From JAODBJ01 sp963782465 (GTDB lineage Bacteria; Actinomycetota; Acidimicrobiia; IMCC26256; PALSA-610), in assembly GCA_963782465.1 (NCBI GenBank), contig CAWAJR010000004.1:1-64000 (forward strand): DNA of 64,000 bases. The letters run 5' to 3'. Of this stretch, positions 60,138 to 64,000 are shown in pieces (position 1 is the first letter of the stretch; each line of letters starts with the position of its first letter). A program made the position numbers and the translations under genes. The notes beneath the pieces were generated by a model, which saw only the letters and a program-made list of their open reading frames with translations, was not told the DNA's origin and did no database searches.

Positions 60138-63136
60138 GTGCCCGACCAGCAGCCCGGCATCCGGCTGCGTGTCCTCGGGACGGCCCGGCTCGAGCGCGAC
60201 GGCGAACCGGTGCACATCTCGTCGGCACGGCAGCGCAAGATCCTTGCCGTCCTCGCCGCGGCCGGTGGCCGCCCGGTTGCCGGCGACGTCGTCATCGACG
60301 CGCTCTGGCGCGACCTGCTGCCCGTGCACCCGAGTGCCGCGCTCCAGACCCAACTCACCCGCGTTCGCCGGCTGCTCGGCCCCTCGGCCGGCGCGCTCCG
60401 GGGCGACAGCGCGGGGTATCGCCTCGCGCTCGAACGCGCCGAGGTCGACGCGTGGCAATTCGAAGACACTGTCGCCGGCGGGCGCGATGTGCAACCTTCG
60501 GTCGGCGCGTTGCGTGCGGCGCTGTCGCTGTGGAGGGGGGAACCCTTCGCCGACAGTGCCGACCATCCCGCGGTACAACCGGCGGCGGCGCGCCTCCTCG
60601 AACTCCGGGGGCGCGCGATGGAGGAACTCGCCGGGGCGCACCTCGCCGCGGGCGACGCCGATGCCGCGCTCGGTGTCGTCGATGCACTCCTGCTCGACGA
60701 CCCGTTCCGCGAGCCGGCCCGTGCCCTGCAGGCGCGCGCGCTGTGTCGCGCCGGGCGGACCACCGAAGCACTCCACCGTTACGACGAGTACCGCCGTCGA
60801 TTGGCCGAGGAACTCGGGCTCGATCCGCCGCCGCTCCTCCAGCAGCTCGAGCGCGACATCCTCGAACACCACCTGCCGTTCCGGCCGAGCAAGCCTTCCG
60901 TGGGCGGCGATCTGCCGGCCCTGCCCGTGTCGTCGTTCGTTGGACGCGAGCGAGAACTCGAAGCTGTGCTCGACCTCGTGGACCGGGCGCGGATCGTGAC
61001 CATCGTCGGGCCCGGGGGTTCGGGCAAGACGCGTCTCGCGATCCACGCCGCGCACGCACTGCGCGCCGGTTATCCCGACGGCGTCTGGTGGTGCGACCTG
61101 GTCGCCACCGCGCCCGGCGAGGTTGCGACGGCGGTCGCGGCACGGCTCGGCGTGCAGGAACGTCCGGGCGAGGCGACCGCCGAACGGCTCGCGGCGGTGA
61201 TCGGCGAGCGTCGTGTGCTGCTCGTGCTCGACAACTGCGAGCACGTCACCGACGAGGCGCGCGCGTTGGTGGACGGGCTCGTGCGGCCCGGCCCGGCGCT
61301 CGACGTGTTGGCGACGAGCCGCCAGTCGCTCGCCGTCGACGGGGAACACCAGCTGCGCCTGGGCCCTCTTGCGTGCACCGATCGCGACGACGACCTTCCC
61401 TCACCGGCGCTGACGTTGTTCCTCGAGCGAGCGCGGGCCGCCGCGCCCGGCTTCGAACCGCGGGGCGACCGGCGGTCGGCCGCCGTCGAACTGTGCCGGA
61501 AGACCGGAGGTCTCCCGCTCGCGATCGAACTCGCCGCCGCGTGCGTCGGTCGGATCGACCTTCGCACGCTCGCTGACCGCATCACCGACCACCTGGCGAT
61601 TCTCGACCGGGCCGGCCCGTCCGACCGGCACCACAGCCTGACCAACGTGATCGATTCTTCGTACGAGCTCCTCGACCGCGACGAGCAACAGCTGGTCGAT
61701 CGTCTCTCGGTCTTCGCCGGGCCCTTCACACTGGAAGACGCCGAGGCACTCGACCGCCGATCGGGCTCGGCGCGCAGCGTCGGGCGATCACTCGGCGGCC
61801 TCGTCGACAAGTCGGTGGTGCTGTTCCATCCGGCCGGTGGGCACTACGAGTTGCTCCCACCTGTGCAGGCGGTCTGCCGATCTCACCTCGCGGCGGCCGG
61901 CGACCGCGACCGCTGGCAGGCGCACCATGCCGAGCTCGTCCTCGAACGGGCCGCCCGCACCGATCGCGCGTTGCGAACACGCGACGAGCCGAAGTTCAGC
62001 GATATGTTCGACCGCTCGGTCGCCGAAATGCGCGCGGCGCGGACGTGGCTCGTCGGTACCGGCGACATCGGCGCGTTGTGCGAGCTGTCGGCCAGCACCC
62101 ACTTCTTCGCGCTGTTGCGCATGCGCTCCGAGTTCTATCGCTGGGCCGACGACGTCGTAGCGCGCGCCGCGGGCGGCGACGAGTTCGCCGGCCTGGGTCG
62201 CGCACGCGCGTGCGCGGCCAACGGAGCCGCCAAGGCCGGTGACCTTGCCCGCGCCCGCGTGCTCGCCAGCGCGACCTCGGGGATCCCGCCCGGCGAGACC
62301 CGCTACTGCACCGAGATCCTCGCGCAGGTCGAACTGTCGACGGCCGGCTCGAGGACGCGATCGCGATGTCACGCACCGCGGCGCAACTCCACGCCGCAGC
62401 AGGCGACCCGCTCTTTGCGCTGAACGCCACGAGGGTCGAGGCCGTCGCGCTCGCTTACCGCGGCGAACAGGCCGAGGCCGAAGCGTTGGCGCGCCGTGTC
62501 CGGCGCGACGCCGACAACATCGGAGTCTTGTCGATACGGGCGATGGCGAGTTACATCCTCGGCGAAACCATTGCCGACGTCGACGCCGCCACCATCGCCT
62601 ACGACGACAGCATTGCGCTCGCGTGCGCGGCGAGCGCGAGTTTCGTCAGCGGGCTCGCCAACACCTCGCTCGCAGCCCGCGAAGTGCGCGCCGGTCGGCA
62701 TACGCACGCTCGCGAACGGCTTCGAGCCGTCATTGAAACCTGGCTGCGCGCGGGCATCTGGAACCAACAATGGCTCGCGATCCGCATCCTGATCGAAGCG
62801 CTCGATCGCGACCACGAACACGAAGCGGTTGCCACCCTCGTCGGCGCCTACGCCGCATCCGCTTCGGCCGGCCCGACCTACGGCACCGATGCCGAACGGC
62901 TCGACGATGCAACCGAACGGGCACGCCGGCAACTCGGGAACGAGGCGTTCGCCGAAGCCCAGCGCCGCGGCGCAGCCATGAGCGACGAACGCGCGTCGGC
63001 CTTCGCCCTGAGCCTGACCGTCGCGCCGGCAGAGCAGCGGGGTAACGACCCGGGCACAGGTTTGCCCGGCGCTCGGCGGCCGCGTACCCGGCAAGAGGGT
63101 GCAGCTCGACCGCGTTCGGCAACGAACATGGGGTGA
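60138..63136 (+). CDS. AfsR/SARP-type regulator with BTAD and NB-ARC domains, one-base frameshift
   Basis: About 999 residues when corrected. A winged helix (IRLRVLGTARLERDGEPVHI, ALQTQLTRVRRLLG) and a BTAD domain (LLDDPFREPARALQARALCR, ELGLDPPPLLQQLERDIL) precede an NB-ARC ATPase with Walker A GPGGSGKTR (about 290) and LLVLDNCEHV, GLPLAIELAAA, and a TPR-like end. The frame breaks at GGCC 62342-62345; adding one G gives STAGLEDAIAMSRTAAQLHA and joins the last 256 residues. The start is GTG 60138 or 60132. It resembles but is not a close copy of the regulator at 24390. It is divergent from the FAD oxidoreductase gene and convergent with a methyltransferase gene. Confidence 0.88.
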
Positions 63137-63150
63137 GAAAAACACCTCGG

Positions 63151-63894
63151 TCAGCGGCGGCGGACGATCCCGATACCGCCGACGTCGAGCGCGAACTTGT
63201 GGTCGGTCCGGCGCGCGATCTCCGCCCATGCCTCGCGCATCCCGTCGCTCCAGCGGATGTCGTCGAACACGACGAGCGCGCCCGGACGAAGGTGAGGGAT
63301 CGCGGCGGCGTAGAACTCGAGCGTCGGTTCGCGCTCGTGGTGCCCGTCGATGAACAAGAAGTCGACCGGGCCCCGGTCCGCGAGCGCGGGCGCGAGCGTG
63401 TTCGCGAACCGTCCGATGCGCGCGTCGACGCGGTCGCCGAGCCCGAGCTCGCCCCAAGTCTTGCGCGCGATCGCGACCCGCTCGGCACCGCGTTCGAGGG
63501 TGGTGAGGAGGCCATGGCCGTTCATCTGGAGCGCGGCCGCGACGTAGGAGCCCGAGATGCCGACACACGTTCCCATCTCGATCACCGACTCGGGCTGGTC
63601 GCTGCGCACGAGCGCCATCAGCATCCCGGCCTCGCGGCGCTGCTTGCTTCCCGCGCGTGTGATGTCGCCGACGGTGCGCCCGTCGCGATCGAGCGGGTCG
63701 TCGCGGGCCTCGAGGTCGGCGCGCACTCGCTCGATCCGCTCCGACCATGCGAGCTCGGCCGGCGGGAGCCGGGTGCGGTACGCCGTCGCGACCGCCCGGG
63801 CGAGACCACGCTCGCCGTGCCGGCGCAACCCGAACTCGGCCGCCGCCATCTCGGCCGCTCGCCGCGCCCGGCCCTGCACTGTCACCGCGGTCAC
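63151..63894 (-). CDS. Class I SAM-dependent methyltransferase (O-methyltransferase-like)
   Basis: About 247 residues. The SAM-binding region is ESVIEMGTCVGISGSYVAAA (motif I of the COMT-type O-methyltransferase fold), followed by LTTLERGAERVAIARKTWGE and VDFLFIDGHHEREPTLEFY with the metal-binding Asp-His, then LRPGALVVFDDIRWSDGM. The DGHH and DD(I/N) pattern suits a divalent-metal O-methyltransferase. The start is uncertain: GTG 63894 fits the translated helix VTVQGRARRAAEMA, and the frame remains open to the end of the window (ATG 63996). It converges on the AfsR-like gene. The substrate is unknown. Confidence 0.82.
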   Translation of the reverse strand: MTAVTVQGRARRAAEMAAAEFGLRRHGERGLARAVATAYRTRLPPAELAWSERIERVRADLEARDDPLDRDGRTVGDITRAGSKQRREAGMLMALVRSDQPESVIEMGTCVGISGSYVAAALQMNGHGLLTTLERGAERVAIARKTWGELGLGDRVDARIGRFANTLAPALADRGPVDFLFIDGHHEREPTLEFYAAAIPHLRPGALVVFDDIRWSDGMREAWAEIARRTDHKFALDVGGIGIVRRR

Positions 63895-64000
63895 GGTAGC
63901 CAGCGCGCCCGCCCCACCGCGACATTCCCCCGCCGCAGGCGGTCGTGCCCGGCCATTGCCAGCGCCGAGGGAAAGCGCTTTACTGGCAACGCGCAACGCG

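Noticed and set aside
1..64000. tRNA, rRNA, insertion sequence or prophage
   Set aside because: I saw no tRNA T-arm motif in a proper cloverleaf, no rRNA segments, no transposase or integrase motifs and no phage structural genes.

Overview
The window is 64 kb of very GC-rich DNA. Codon use, GTG/TTG starts, leaderless-looking promoters and gene content (IniA/IniC dynamin-like proteins, polyphosphate glucokinase, LpqN-like and DUF3558-like proteins, BTAD/AfsR and LAL-type regulators) point to an actinobacterium. I infer an Acidimicrobiia-like or other non-model Actinomycetota lineage, but no rRNA or tRNA is present to confirm it. I see no insertion sequence, prophage or CRISPR array. Small decayed gene fragments are common.

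Layout. 1-1.9 kb: end of an MmyB-like regulator, a GNAT acetyltransferase and two gene remnants. 1.9-16.7 kb: an Hsp70/dynamin island. It holds an Hsp70-like ATPase with a non-canonical C-terminus, an LpqN-like protein, IniC, an array of four 89-bp repeats, IniA, two acidic low-complexity proteins, a second membrane-anchored Hsp70 with an outside domain, and a ~1,050-residue protein of tandem PDG repeats. 16.8-24.4 kb: a lipoprotein, a LAL-type LuxR regulator flanked by two copies of a lux-box-like dyad, remnants of VapC and a GGDEF protein, and a lipoprotein that joins a PQQ-type propeller to a sedolisin protease. 24.4-31.2 kb: an AfsR-like regulator, an FMN reductase, a methyltransferase and a MOSC/ferredoxin-reductase fusion. 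31.3-44.2 kb: cytochrome bd (cydAB), a GH15 glucoamylase/trehalase, then zwf, rpiA, pgl, gnd and ppgK (polyphosphate glucokinase feeding the oxidative pentose phosphate pathway), an MMPL transporter and a DUF1254 protein. 44.7-53.1 kb: an AraC regulator facing a complete class I P450 operon (P450, reductase, ferredoxin), a GAP-family membrane protein, an enoyl-CoA hydratase, a secreted HExxE protein and a propeller lipoprotein. 53.2-64 kb: a truncated AbiEi-like gene, a TetR/Baeyer-Villiger monooxygenase pair diverging from an MFS exporter, an NTF2-like protein, an FAD oxidoreductase, a second AfsR-like regulator and a methyltransferase.

Three things stand out. First, between iniA and iniC four 89-bp repeats each encode a 30-codon ORF that overlaps its neighbours by four bases (ATGA or GTGA), so the whole chain iniA-micro-ORF x4-iniC could be translationally coupled. 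Second, eight single-base disruptions break seven otherwise convincing genes, and seven of the eight sit at GGCC-containing sites. This looks like systematic consensus error rather than decay, and it matters for reading every affected gene. Third, the gap between ppgK and gnd is filled by a 42-codon ORF that joins a transketolase-like N-terminus to a glucose-6-phosphate-isomerase-like C-terminus, as if a multi-gene deletion had left an in-frame scar.
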